DNA from: Microbacteriaceae bacterium
Lineage (GTDB): Bacteria; Actinomycetota; Actinomycetes; Actinomycetales; Microbacteriaceae
Assembly (NCBI GenBank): GCA_025352325.1
Contig: JANXTR010000049.1
Coordinates: forward strand, 1 to 57,883
Length of the DNA: 57,883 nt
Direction of reading: 5' to 3'
A program made the translations under genes and the position numbers. Below are positions 7,934 to 16,172 of this stretch, one piece after another (position 1 is the stretch's first letter; each line of letters starts with the position of its first letter). The notes under the pieces were generated by a model. The model did no database searches. It worked only from the letters and a program-made list of their open reading frames with translations, and was not told where the DNA came from.

Positions 7934-8506
7934 CCATACCCGAGTCAGGCCGCGACCCTGTTCAACCAGCTCGACGCCGCGGGCAAGACCTGGAAGGGCT
8001 ACGCCCAGGACCTCGGCGCGCAGGCCGGACGCGACGACGCCGTCTGCGGCGGCCCCGGCACCTCCGACAACAACCCCGACACGAACCCGACGCAGCTGTC
8101 GACTCCCGCCACCTTCCCGGTAGGAGTCACGAGCTTCACGGGCGCGCAGGCCAACGATCAGTACGTGGCGAAGCACTTCCCGTTCCCGTGGTTCCACAGC
8201 CTGACCGGCAGTACGATCTCGGCGGACAGCTTCGTCGGCACGGTCAGCGACACCGGCAGCGTTCTCTTCAGCCCGCTGATCAAGCCGGGAACGACCAGCT
8301 CGACCTTCTACAACCACTACAGCTGGCTCCGCACCATGGAGGACATCTTCGGGGTGAGCTTGGGACGGGACCACGACAAGGTCGTGGCCGGCACAGTCTC
8401 CGGGGGTCTCGACGGTCAGGGCCACCTCGGCTTCGCCGCGCAGGAGGGTCTCGCCCCGTTCGGTGAGGACGTCTTCAACAACGTCCGAGGCGGGTGGGGT
8501 CACTGA
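7934..8506 (+). pseudogene. Phosphoesterase (PF04185-type) remnant with internal deletion
   Basis: An open frame without its own good start reads FNQLDAAGKTWKGYAQDL and NDQYVAKHFPFPWFHSLTG, then jumps to the C-terminal VLFSPLIKPGTTSSTFYNHY-SWLRTMEDIFGV. These are the start-middle and the end of bacterial acid phosphatase/phospholipase-C-like phosphoesterases. The intervening catalytic part and the N terminus with its signal peptide are missing, so the protein cannot be active. A later ATG at 8165 would give a 113-residue product. Frame has been preserved across the deletion. Confidence 0.65.
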
Positions 8507-8511
8507 TCCGG

Positions 8512-8607
8512 ATGCCGCGCACCGCCGTCGCCCTGCTCGCCGGGGCGGTGGCGGTCGCGGTGTACGCGATCGCTCTGACCGGCTGCGCGGCGCAGGCCGA
8601 GCGCTAA
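8512..8607 (+). CDS. Short lipoprotein-signal-like peptide (possible gene remnant)
   Basis: A 31-codon frame starting ATG at 8512, six bases after the phosphoesterase remnant stop. It has a hydrophobic stretch (VALLAGAVAVAVYAIAL) followed by TGCAAQ, which resembles a lipobox. Phosphoesterase genes are often followed by an exported partner, so this may be the truncated start of one. No strong Shine-Dalgarno is visible. Function unknown. Confidence 0.35.
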   Translation: MPRTAVALLAGAVAVAVYAIALTGCAAQAER

Positions 8608-8644
8608 GAACGACTGAGACCGCAGCGGGCAGCCGCCCAGGGAG

Positions 8645-9952
8645 CTACGGTCGCCCGAGCCCGCGGTAGGTCCAGCCGGCGGCGCGCCAGGCGACCGCAT
8701 CCACACAGTTGCGACCGTCGATGAGCACGCGGCCCTTCGCGGCGGCGGCCAGTTCGGGGGTGAGTTCGCGGAACTGCTTCCACTCGGTGACGATCACGAC
8801 GACATCCGCGCCCTCGATCGCGGCGAGGTGATCCTCGGCGAACGTCAGCTGCGGATGCAGGGAGCGCGAGTTCTCGATAGCTTGCGGGTCCGAGGCGACG
8901 ACCTGCGCGCCCAGACCGTGCAGCCGCACCGCCACATCGAGCGCGGGGGAATCGCGCACGTCGTCGGAGTCCGGCTTGAAGGCCAGCCCGAGCACGGCGA
9001 TGCGCTTCTGGTAGACCTCTCCGCCCAGCGAGTCGACCACCAGGTCGACCACACGGTCGCGGCGGCGCAGGTTGATCCCGTCGACCTCCTTGAGGAAGGC
9101 GACGGACTCACCCCGTCCCAGCTCTTCGGCGCGGGCGATGAAGGCGCGGATGTCCTTGGGGAGGCAGCCGCCGCCGAACCCGACCCCCGCGTTGAGGAAG
9201 CGGCGTCCGATGCGCGCGTCGAACCCGATCGCGTCGGCGAGCTGCGTCACGTCGGCACCGGTCACCTCGGCGATCTCGGCCATGGCGTTGATGAACGAGA
9301 TCTTGGTGGCGAGGAAGGCGTTGGCCGAGGCCTTGACCAGTTCGGCGGTCGCGTAGTCGGTGACGACGACCGGGGTGTCGTTGAGAAGGGCCGAGGCGTA
9401 GACCTCGTCGAGGAGTTCCTTGGCCCGGATGCCGGCCTCTCCCGCCGGCACGCCGTAGACGAGTCGATCGGGGCTGATGGTGTCTTTCACCGCGAAGCCC
9501 TCGCGGAGGAACTCGGGATTCCACGCGAGGATCGCGCCGGAGCCCGCCGCGACGAGCTCCGACAGTCGCGCGGCCGTGCCGACGGGGACCGTCGACTTGC
9601 CCGCGACGAGGTCGCCGTCGCTGAGGTGGGGGATCAACGCGGCGATGGCGGCATCCACGTAGGTGAGGTCTGCCGCATTCTCTCCCCTGCGCTGGGGCGT
9701 GCCCACGGCCACGAAATGGACGGCCGCGCCGCGCGCGTCAGCCAGCTCGGTCGAGAAGCGGAGTCGACCTGAGGCGATCGCCGAGGTCAGTATCTCGGGG
9801 AGCCCCGGTTCGTAGAAGGGCGCGCGCCCCTCGCTGAGGAGGGCGATCTTGGCGGCGTCGACGTCAATGCCGACGACCTCGTGGCCGAGTTCGGCCATGG
9901 CGGCGGCGTGCACGGCGCCGAGATAGCCGCAGCCGATAACAGAGAGTTTCAA
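8645..9952 (-). CDS. ugd: UDP-glucose 6-dehydrogenase
   Basis: Oxidises UDP-glucose twice with NAD+ to UDP-glucuronate, a precursor for acidic exopolysaccharide or cell-wall glycans. At 435 residues it has normal length, with the N-terminal Rossmann loop GCGYLG (residues 7-12), the substrate-binding EFLREG near 147-152, and the catalytic Cys263 in FGGGCLPKD. The C-terminal UDP-binding domain (GLAFKPDSDDVRDSP) is complete. The nearby gene-poor stretch contains pieces of an exopolysaccharide sugar transferase, suggesting this is what remains of a polysaccharide locus. It is monocistronic as far as can be seen. Confidence 0.93.
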   Translation of the reverse strand: MKLSVIGCGYLGAVHAAAMAELGHEVVGIDVDAAKIALLSEGRAPFYEPGLPEILTSAIASGRLRFSTELADARGAAVHFVAVGTPQRRGENAADLTYVDAAIAALIPHLSDGDLVAGKSTVPVGTAARLSELVAAGSGAILAWNPEFLREGFAVKDTISPDRLVYGVPAGEAGIRAKELLDEVYASALLNDTPVVVTDYATAELVKASANAFLATKISFINAMAEIAEVTGADVTQLADAIGFDARIGRRFLNAGVGFGGGCLPKDIRAFIARAEELGRGESVAFLKEVDGINLRRRDRVVDLVVDSLGGEVYQKRIAVLGLAFKPDSDDVRDSPALDVAVRLHGLGAQVVASDPQAIENSRSLHPQLTFAEDHLAAIEGADVVVIVTEWKQFRELTPELAAAAKGRVLIDGRNCVDAVAWRAAGWTYRGLGRP

Positions 9953-10059
9953 CGGATCCCCACGAATCGGTCGTTCACGCGGCGATCCGGGTCAGGTTCG
10001 AACGGCACGAAGCAACCCTCCCACATCCGCACACACGTGAGGAGGACGGCGCAGGAACG

Positions 10060-10266
10060 TCAGGCGGCGATCAATTCGGCGGCGGGGGTGGACGTGGTGT
10101 CGCGGGACATCTCGACGACGGGGCGCTGCTGGGCGCGGCGGAGGGAGATGCTCAGGAGCACGGCTCCGAGGACGAAACCGACGACTCCGATGCCGAGCCA
10201 GACAACGAGAACTCCGAAGTCAGGAGCATCCGAAGCCACTAGCGCTGAGTTAATGAAGGCGTTCAC
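10060..10266 (-). CDS. Small single-span membrane protein
   Basis: A 68-residue protein with a GTG start at 10266 preceded by GAGGT at seven bases, one strong transmembrane segment (VLVVWLGIGVVGFVLGAVLLSI), then a basic SLRRAQQRP stop-transfer and a polar tail. It matches no family I recognise. It lies beside the ugd gene and sugar transferase fragments, so a role in envelope polysaccharide is possible but unsupported. Confidence 0.6.
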   Translation of the reverse strand: MNAFINSALVASDAPDFGVLVVWLGIGVVGFVLGAVLLSISLRRAQQRPVVEMSRDTTSTPAAELIAA

Positions 10267-10437
10267 GGGGGGACCTCATCTTGTTGATGGGAAACGGGGT
10301 CCGAAACCGGCAGCGTGCACATTACGACGCCTACCGACGTCGGTGTGCTTGGGGTACAAATCACCCTACCCCTCCCCCGGACGGGGGACGAATCGAGGTG
10401 TTACGAACGTGTGAAATCTGCTTGCGCTGAGGGGCAC

Positions 10438-10674
10438 GGGGAGCCGTTCGGCACGTACAAGTTCCGCACGATGCGGCCAAACGCCGATAAGGAGATCGCG
10501 ACTCTGCTCGCCGTCCAGGGCACCAGCGAGAAGCCGCTGTTCAAGGTCGAGAACGACGAAAAGCCATCCGCCTCGACCTGTTCTACGTCCTGTCATACGT
10601 CGAGAACTGGTCAATCCTCGAGGACCTGTTGATACTGTGGCGATCCGCACGCGCAGTTGTCGCGCCGGGTGGGG
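10438..10674 (+). pseudogene. Polyprenyl glycosylphosphotransferase C-terminal pieces, inverted
   Basis: The plus strand encodes GEPFGTYKFRTMRPNAD then GTSEKPLFKVENDE, the hallmark of bacterial sugar transferases (PF02397). After a frame change and loss of roughly 100 residues comes AIRLDLFYV and YVENWSILEDLLILWRSARAV, the end of the same family, with a small YV duplication. The pieces face the N-terminal half of the same type of gene on the minus strand (10680-11227). Part of the gene was therefore inverted and partly deleted. Not functional. Confidence 0.7.
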
Positions 10675-11227
10675 ACGCCCACTGGGAGGCGCTCTCGAGG
10701 TTGCCGACGATGACGACACGGGACGACAGCTCGCCGGCTCGCCGGTGGGTCCGCAACCACACCCTCCAGAGCATGCGCGACAGGATGAGCCCGAGAATGC
10801 CCGCGGGCACCGCGGTGAGGACGTAGGCGCGGGAGAACGAGACCTGAGCGAGGAAGGTGATGAGGGCGATGACGATCACGACGGCCACGCCGGAGCTGAG
10901 CACGGCCTTGTACTCCGCGGTGCCGGTGCCGAGCTTGCGGTAGTCCCGCGATCCGTTGACGGCGAGGGTGACGAGCCAGAGCACGAACAGGAAGGCGCAG
11001 ACCCACGGATAGGTGATGCGCACGCCGGTGTCGCTCGGCACCGCGAGCAGGGCGTCCGCCAGGTTCGGTACCGTGACGAGCGAGCCGAGCACCGCCCAGA
11101 TCAGCACGATGACATCCGTGACGAGAAGTCGGCGCGCGTAGCCGACCCGCCAGTCGGTCAGGCGGTATCGAGATCCGGCGTCATCGGGGAGATCATCGAC
11201 GGGATTTCTGGAGTCGATCCTGGTCAC
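10583..11227 (-). pseudogene. Polyprenyl glycosylphosphotransferase N-terminal half, truncated
   Basis: From the GTG at 11227 the frame encodes the membrane half of an exopolysaccharide sugar transferase. It shows four to five hydrophobic segments (LLVTDVIVLIWAVLGSLVTV, TYPWVCAFLFVLWLVTLAV, AVLSSGVAVVIVIALITFLA, YVLTAVPAGILGLILSRML) and then SRVVIVGNLESAS. Homology stops there at about 10685; the last 30 codons are junk ending at 10583. The catalytic domain is found inverted on the other strand just to the left. Such enzymes attach the first sugar to undecaprenyl phosphate; this copy should be dead. Confidence 0.7.
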
Positions 11228-11336
11228 ACTAGGCCTTCGTCATGCCGTTCGGAATGTCGGTCGGTCAGGGCACGAAACTACCAGCCCTATGTGTCGGTCG
11301 GGTTACGTTCGCTGTCAGCCCGGGGGACGGACGCCG

Positions 11337-12284
11337 TCACGGGATCAGGATCAGCTTGCCCACCGAGCTCCGGTCCAGCAACGAGCGGTGCGCGTCGGAG
11401 ACCGTATCGAGTGTGTACTTCTCGCCGATCACGGCGCGCAGTTCCCCGCGGGCGAGCATCCCGAGCAGGTCGGTCACGGCCTCGGCCAGCATCGCCGGAC
11501 GCTGCGCCACGTGCACGAGCCAGAATCCGATGACCGCCGTGCTGCGGGCCATCAGCATGCCGACCGGGACGTCGTGCGGCGGGACGCGGCCCGCCATGCC
11601 GAACACGGCGAGGCGGCCGAGCGGGGCGAGGGCGCGCAGGCTCGCGTCGAAGACCTGGCCGCCGGTCATCTCGAGCACCACGTCGACGCCGCGGCCGCCG
11701 TTGGCCTCGCGGAGCGCGGCGGTCAGATCGTCCACCTGTGAGTCGATCGCGACATCCGCTCCGAGCTCACGGGCGAGCGCCCGCTTCTCGGGGGTGGAGG
11801 CGGTGGCGATGATGCGTCCGGCACCCCACTTCTTCGCGAGCTGGATCGCGATGGTCCCGACCCCGCCGGCTCCGGCGTGCACGACGACCGTCTCGCCCGC
11901 GGCGAGGTGCGCACTCGTGCGCAGCAGGTGCCAGGCGGTTGCGCCCTGCACGAGAGTCGTGAGGGCATCGGCATCCGAGACCCCGTCGGGGATCGGGAAA
12001 AGGCGCGTCGGGTTCACCGCGATCCTCTCGGCATAGCCTCCGCCCGAGACGAAGCCGAGCAGTCGGCGGCCGTCGGCGCCGCGCACCACCACCTCGCTGC
12101 CCGGGATCAGGGGGAGGCTCTGCTTGGCCAGGTAGGAGTCCTCGGTCTGGTGCGTATCGGCGTAGTTGATGCCCGCGGCAAGCACCTCGAGCACCTCCTC
12201 GCCCTCGGCGGTGACCGGATCGGGCAGATCCTCGGCGACGAGCTTCTCGGGACCGCCGAACTCGGTGAGCTGGATGGCGCGCAT
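11337..12284 (-). CDS. Zinc-independent quinone-oxidoreductase-like alcohol dehydrogenase
   Basis: A 315-residue NADPH-dependent medium-chain dehydrogenase of the QOR/zeta-crystallin group. The N-terminal GroES-like half contains AGINYADTHQTED, and the NADPH loop HAGAGGVGTIAIQLAKKWGA lies near residue 145, followed by ARELGADVAIDSQ. The catalytic zinc-binding Cys/His set of true alcohol dehydrogenases is missing, as expected for quinone or enone reductases. The ATG at 12284 gives the standard N terminus MRAIQLTEFGGPE. It lies eleven bases downstream of an NmrA-like gene, so the two probably form one transcript. The substrate is unknown. Confidence 0.85.
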   Translation of the reverse strand: MRAIQLTEFGGPEKLVAEDLPDPVTAEGEEVLEVLAAGINYADTHQTEDSYLAKQSLPLIPGSEVVVRGADGRRLLGFVSGGGYAERIAVNPTRLFPIPDGVSDADALTTLVQGATAWHLLRTSAHLAAGETVVVHAGAGGVGTIAIQLAKKWGAGRIIATASTPEKRALARELGADVAIDSQVDDLTAALREANGGRGVDVVLEMTGGQVFDASLRALAPLGRLAVFGMAGRVPPHDVPVGMLMARSTAVIGFWLVHVAQRPAMLAEAVTDLLGMLARGELRAVIGEKYTLDTVSDAHRSLLDRSSVGKLILIP

Positions 12285-12294
12285 GGCGCCGAGG

Positions 12295-13041
12295 TTACTC
12301 GCGGAGGGCCGCGATCCACTCATCGAACGTTTGCTTTCCCAGGGTTGCCCCAGGGCCCGGCAGCAGCGTCCCGTCGCGCATGACCCGGCCTCCCGGACCC
12401 GGCGCGGGGACCTCGATGATCGGGCCGGGCCTGCCCGTTGCTCGGGCGTACGCCCGGACCATCCTCGCCATGTTCTCCTCACGCGGGCCGGCGAGCTCGG
12501 TCACGAGCCCCTGGGGGTCGCCGACCGCGAGTTCCGCGAGCCGCTCGGCCACCTCCCGCGCCGCGATCGGTTGTGAGCGCATCCTCGGAGCCAGCAGGAA
12601 CGGCCCGATCCTCGCGATGCCATACGTCTGCTCCGCGAATTCGTGAAACTGGGTCGCGCGCACCTCCGTCCAGGGCACGCGGCCCTCGTGCACCTGCGCC
12701 TCCTGAGCGATCTTGCCGGCGTAGTAGCCGTGGTCCGAGAGGTTGCTGCCGATGATCCCGAGGAGCACGTGATGACCGATGCCGGCCGCGAGCTCAGCGT
12801 CGAGAAGATTCCGGGTCGTAGTGCCGAAGAAGGCGCGGGCCTCGTCACCGTCCTGGGTGAAGAGGGACAACACGTCGATGACGGCGTCGACGCCGGCGAG
12901 CGCAGCGGAGAGCCCCGCGCCGCTCAGCACGTCGACGCCGGTCGAACGGGCAAGCACGATCGGCTCGTGACCGCGCTCGCGGAGGGCCCCGATGGTGTGG
13001 TGTCCGACTCGGCCGGTGCCTCCGGCGACGGCGATCTTCAT
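12295..13041 (-). CDS. NmrA-like / atypical SDR NAD(P)-binding protein
   Basis: A 248-residue protein with the Rossmann motif GGTGRVGHH at residues 7-15 and a fold typical of NAD(P)H-binding NmrA/HSCARG proteins. It lacks the Tyr-x-x-x-Lys catalytic pair in a clear setting; the sequence HGYYAGKIAQE is the closest match. It may therefore act as a redox sensor or a reductase. It precedes the quinone-oxidoreductase-like gene in the same direction with a ten-base gap. A joint role in electrophile or redox handling is inferred from this pairing only. Confidence 0.78.
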   Translation of the reverse strand: MKIAVAGGTGRVGHHTIGALRERGHEPIVLARSTGVDVLSGAGLSAALAGVDAVIDVLSLFTQDGDEARAFFGTTTRNLLDAELAAGIGHHVLLGIIGSNLSDHGYYAGKIAQEAQVHEGRVPWTEVRATQFHEFAEQTYGIARIGPFLLAPRMRSQPIAAREVAERLAELAVGDPQGLVTELAGPREENMARMVRAYARATGRPGPIIEVPAPGPGGRVMRDGTLLPGPGATLGKQTFDEWIAALRE

Positions 13042-13069
13042 CGCGTCAGACTACAAAGCGACACGCGCT

Positions 13070-13294
13070 CTACGCGGTGGCGAAGCCGCCCGCACGCAGT
13101 GGACGAGGCTCCAGGATGCGCGAGCGACGCTCGCCGGCCGCCACGAGAGAGCGGCTGTCGGAGCGCATGGTGGCGATGTCGGCGTGCACGTGGTGCTGAG
13201 CACCCAGGCAGACGTAGACGTAGGCAGAATCCGGGGTCGACCTGGCGTTGTATCGGTACACGACACCTGCTCCGCAGCGCTCGCAGTTCTCCAT
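13070..13294 (-). CDS. Small zinc-ribbon-like protein
   Basis: A 74-residue protein starting ATG at 13294 whose N terminus reads MENCERCGAGVVYRY and continues with VCLGAQHHVHAD. The CxxC plus Cys and His residues suggest a single zinc-binding ribbon. The basic C-terminal half has no recognisable domain. No clear Shine-Dalgarno is present. It sits alone between the NmrA-like gene and the amidase. Actinobacteria carry similar small proteins of unknown role; nothing more specific can be said. Confidence 0.6.
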   Translation of the reverse strand: MENCERCGAGVVYRYNARSTPDSAYVYVCLGAQHHVHADIATMRSDSRSLVAAGERRSRILEPRPLRAGGFATA

Positions 13295-13376
13295 GAGAGG
13301 AACGCTAAAGGGCACAGGGGACGTTCGGTAGGCCCCAGTTCGAGAATTCATCCGGCGCAGGGCATCCTCACAGTTT

Positions 13377-15068
13377 TTAGGCGAGCGGCGGAGCCAGCGG
13401 CGGCGGCGTCCGACGAGAGCCGAGGGCCGCGATCGCGCACGCGATGCGCAGGAGCAACGTGTCGGCGTATGCCGGCGCGAGGATCGTGAGGCCCACCGGC
13501 ATCCGGGTGTCGGCCATCGTGCCGAGCGGGATCGTCACGGTCGGGATCCCGAGGTGCCGGATCGCCAGGTTGCCGTTGGCGACCCAGACGCCGTTGCGCC
13601 AGCCGGCGTCCGCGGAATCCACGTTCACGTCCATGTCGGCCCGGCCCACGTCGGCGACGGCGGGGAAGAGGATCGCGTCGAGGGCGAGTCGCTGCATCCA
13701 GTCGTCGAGGTCGATCCGCCGGGTCTGCTCGAGGCCGCGGACCCCCTCGGCGAGGTGCTCGATCTCGTGAAGCGGGGTGACGCCGCTGGCCCGCGCGCGC
13801 GTCACGTACTCGGCCAGGTCGAGGTCGAAGCCCGTGTAGCGGTCGGGCAGCGCGCCCGGCGGCGTCGGGAAGATCCGCGGCCCGTCGACGTCGGCAAGTC
13901 GGTGCACGGCGTCGTCGTCGTTCGCGGCGAGGAAGTCATCCCAGCTCCACATGGCGAGATCCCACAGTTCGGCGTCGAAGAACGAGGCAGGGACGATGCC
14001 GCGCGAGAAGATCGTCGGCGCGCCCGGCCGGTCGCCCTCGTAGTTGCTCACCACCGGGAGGTCGACAAGCTCGACCGATGCTCCCGCGGCCTCGAGCTCG
14101 GCTCGCAGGGCCTCCCAGAGCGCGATGACCGAGGTGCGGGTCTCGATGCGCTGACCCGTCGGACCGCCGATGCCGCCGATTTCCGTCGTGCCGGCTAGGG
14201 GATCGGCGTTGACGTACATGCCCGGGACGCCGAACCGCAGCCCGGCGAGCGGCAGCGGGTCGAGCGCCCGGTACGAGGGCGGTCGCACCTGTGAGGCGCG
14301 CGGGATCTCGACCCACGGCTGCAGCCGCCAGAAGTCGCCGCGGTGATCGGCGTCGTCGGCCACGATCACGTCGAGCACCTCGAGCAGGTCGGCCATCGAG
14401 CGGGTGTGCGGCACCACGACATCCATCGTGGGAACGAGCGGCCAGTTGCCGCGCACCGAGATCACGCCGCGGCTCGGCGTGTATGCGCAGAGGGCGTTGT
14501 TCGAGGCGGGCGCGCGTCCCGACGACCAGGTCTCCTCGGCGAGGCCGAAGGCGGCGAAGCTCGCGGCGGTCGCGCTGCCCGATCCATTCGACGAACCGGA
14601 GCCGAACGCGGCGGTCAGGTACTCGCGGTTGTACGGGCTCTCGGCCCGACCGTAGACCCCGCGCTGCATGCCGCCGTTGGCCATCGGGGGCATGTTCGTC
14701 AGCCCGAGCAGGATGGCGCCACCCGCTCGCAGCCTCTCAATCGCGAAGGCGTCGCGGTGGGCCACGAGGTGCTCGAAGGCCGGGGATCCGGCGGCGGCGG
14801 TGAGGCCGGTCGCGAGGTAGCTGTCCTTCGCCGTGTAGGGGATGCCGTCGAGCGGGCCCCACAGCTCGCCGCGTGCGCGTCGGGCATCTGACTCCTCGGC
14901 CTCCACGAGCGCTGCCGGGTTCATCACGACCATCGCGTTCAGGCCGTGCGGACCGTCGTAGGCGTCGATGCGCGCCAGGTACGCCTCGATCAGCCCGACT
15001 GCCGTCGTCGCCCCGCTCTCGAGGGCGGCGCGCAGCTCGGCGATCGACGCCTCGGCGACCTCCAACAT
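13377..15068 (-). CDS. Amidase signature (AS) family amidase
   Basis: A 563-residue amide hydrolase using a Ser-Ser-Lys triad. The catalytic Lys is in DGIPYTAKDSY (about residue 80), and the serines lie in the Gly/Ser-rich AFGSGSSNGSGSATAASFAAF (about residues 150-170). No signal peptide is apparent. It starts at 15068 with an ATGA overlap of the agmatine deiminase stop, so the two are translationally coupled. Hydrolysis of an amide or carbamoyl product of that enzyme is an attractive idea. The usual N-carbamoylputrescine hydrolase is a nitrilase-fold protein, so the true substrate is open. Confidence 0.87.
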   Translation of the reverse strand: MLEVAEASIAELRAALESGATTAVGLIEAYLARIDAYDGPHGLNAMVVMNPAALVEAEESDARRARGELWGPLDGIPYTAKDSYLATGLTAAAGSPAFEHLVAHRDAFAIERLRAGGAILLGLTNMPPMANGGMQRGVYGRAESPYNREYLTAAFGSGSSNGSGSATAASFAAFGLAEETWSSGRAPASNNALCAYTPSRGVISVRGNWPLVPTMDVVVPHTRSMADLLEVLDVIVADDADHRGDFWRLQPWVEIPRASQVRPPSYRALDPLPLAGLRFGVPGMYVNADPLAGTTEIGGIGGPTGQRIETRTSVIALWEALRAELEAAGASVELVDLPVVSNYEGDRPGAPTIFSRGIVPASFFDAELWDLAMWSWDDFLAANDDDAVHRLADVDGPRIFPTPPGALPDRYTGFDLDLAEYVTRARASGVTPLHEIEHLAEGVRGLEQTRRIDLDDWMQRLALDAILFPAVADVGRADMDVNVDSADAGWRNGVWVANGNLAIRHLGIPTVTIPLGTMADTRMPVGLTILAPAYADTLLLRIACAIAALGSRRTPPPLAPPLA

Positions 15069-16138
15069 CAGCTCGTGGCCGCCGGCACGCTCGGCTGCTG
15101 CTGGGAGATGCAGTGGATGCCGCCCCCGCGAGCGAGGATCGGACGCGCGTCGATCGCCACCACCTCACGGTCGTACGCCTCGGCCAGGAGCCCGGCCGCC
15201 CGGTCGTCCGAGGCGTCGACGTATGCGCACGCAATCACGCCGCCGTTGACAACGAGGTGGTTCGCGTAGTTCCAGTCGACGAAGCCCTCCGCGTCACGCA
15301 GCGTGACCGGAGCGGGCAGCTCGACGATCTCGAGCTCGCGCCCCGCGGCATCGTGAGCCGACTCGAGCACCGCGCGGATGCGACGCACCACCGCGTAGTC
15401 GGGGTGCGCGGGATCGTTCTGCCAGTGCAGCAGCACGCGACCGGGCGCGGCGAAGGCGGCGACCATGTCGACGTGCCCGCGCGTTCCCCCCGGCTCGTAG
15501 TCGCGGGTCAGCCCCTGCGGCAGCCAGATGAAGGCGGTCGCCCCGATCGTGCGCGCGAGCTCGGCCTCGACGCGCTCCCTGCTCAAGTACGGGTTTCGCC
15601 GTTGGTCGAGCTGCACCGTCTCGGTAAGGATCACCGTGCCCTCGCCGTCGACCTGGATGCCGCCGCCCTCGTTCACCAGCAGCGAGGTCACCAGCTCCGC
15701 GCCCGCCGCGTCGGCGACAGTCGCGCCGATCTCCGCGTCCCGCGCCCAGGTGGACCAGGAGTTCGCGCCCCAGCCGTTGAAGACCCAGTCGACGGCACCG
15801 AGCGTGACGCTGCCCGCGCCGACCCCACCCGTGCCCGCGTCGGTCTCGTCGCTGCCGAGCACGAAGGTCGGGCCGATGTCGCGCATCCAGAAGTCGTCGA
15901 GGGGAGCCTCGATCAGCTCGATCTCGCTCGACAGCAGGCGGCGCGCGTGGGCGATCGCGCTCGGGTCGACGACCATCGTCACCGGCTCAAAACCGGATGC
16001 CGCGTTGGCGACCGCCGCCCACGTGGAGCGCCCCAACTCGGCCGACTCGGCGTCGTCGCCGAGCGTGTAGCCGTCGCGCGGGAACGCCATCCAGATCCGG
16101 TCCTGCGGGGCGAACTCGGCGGGCATCATCCAGGTCAT
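15068..16138 (-). CDS. aguA: Agmatine deiminase family protein
   Basis: Peptidyl-arginine-deiminase-fold enzyme of 356 residues that converts agmatine to N-carbamoylputrescine and ammonia. The family marks are MPAEFAPQDRIWMAFP at the N terminus, the DDFWMRDIGPTFV segment, LVNEGGGIQVDGEG, GHVDM with the catalytic His, and the nucleophilic Cys in GGGIHCISQQQP near the end. It overlaps the downstream amidase gene and lies 34 bases after a carboxylesterase gene in the same direction. No carbamoylputrescine amidase of the AguB type is visible. Specificity for agmatine rather than another guanidino compound is inferred from the family. Confidence 0.9.
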   Translation of the reverse strand: MTWMMPAEFAPQDRIWMAFPRDGYTLGDDAESAELGRSTWAAVANAASGFEPVTMVVDPSAIAHARRLLSSEIELIEAPLDDFWMRDIGPTFVLGSDETDAGTGGVGAGSVTLGAVDWVFNGWGANSWSTWARDAEIGATVADAAGAELVTSLLVNEGGGIQVDGEGTVILTETVQLDQRRNPYLSRERVEAELARTIGATAFIWLPQGLTRDYEPGGTRGHVDMVAAFAAPGRVLLHWQNDPAHPDYAVVRRIRAVLESAHDAAGRELEIVELPAPVTLRDAEGFVDWNYANHLVVNGGVIACAYVDASDDRAAGLLAEAYDREVVAIDARPILARGGGIHCISQQQPSVPAATS

Positions 16139-16172
16139 GCGACTAGTAAACCGCTAGGAACCGCGGATGCGG

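Noticed and set aside
11228-11336. Promoter or small gene between the sugar transferase relic and the quinone-oxidoreductase gene
   Set aside because: Nothing beyond random-looking sequence could be identified.
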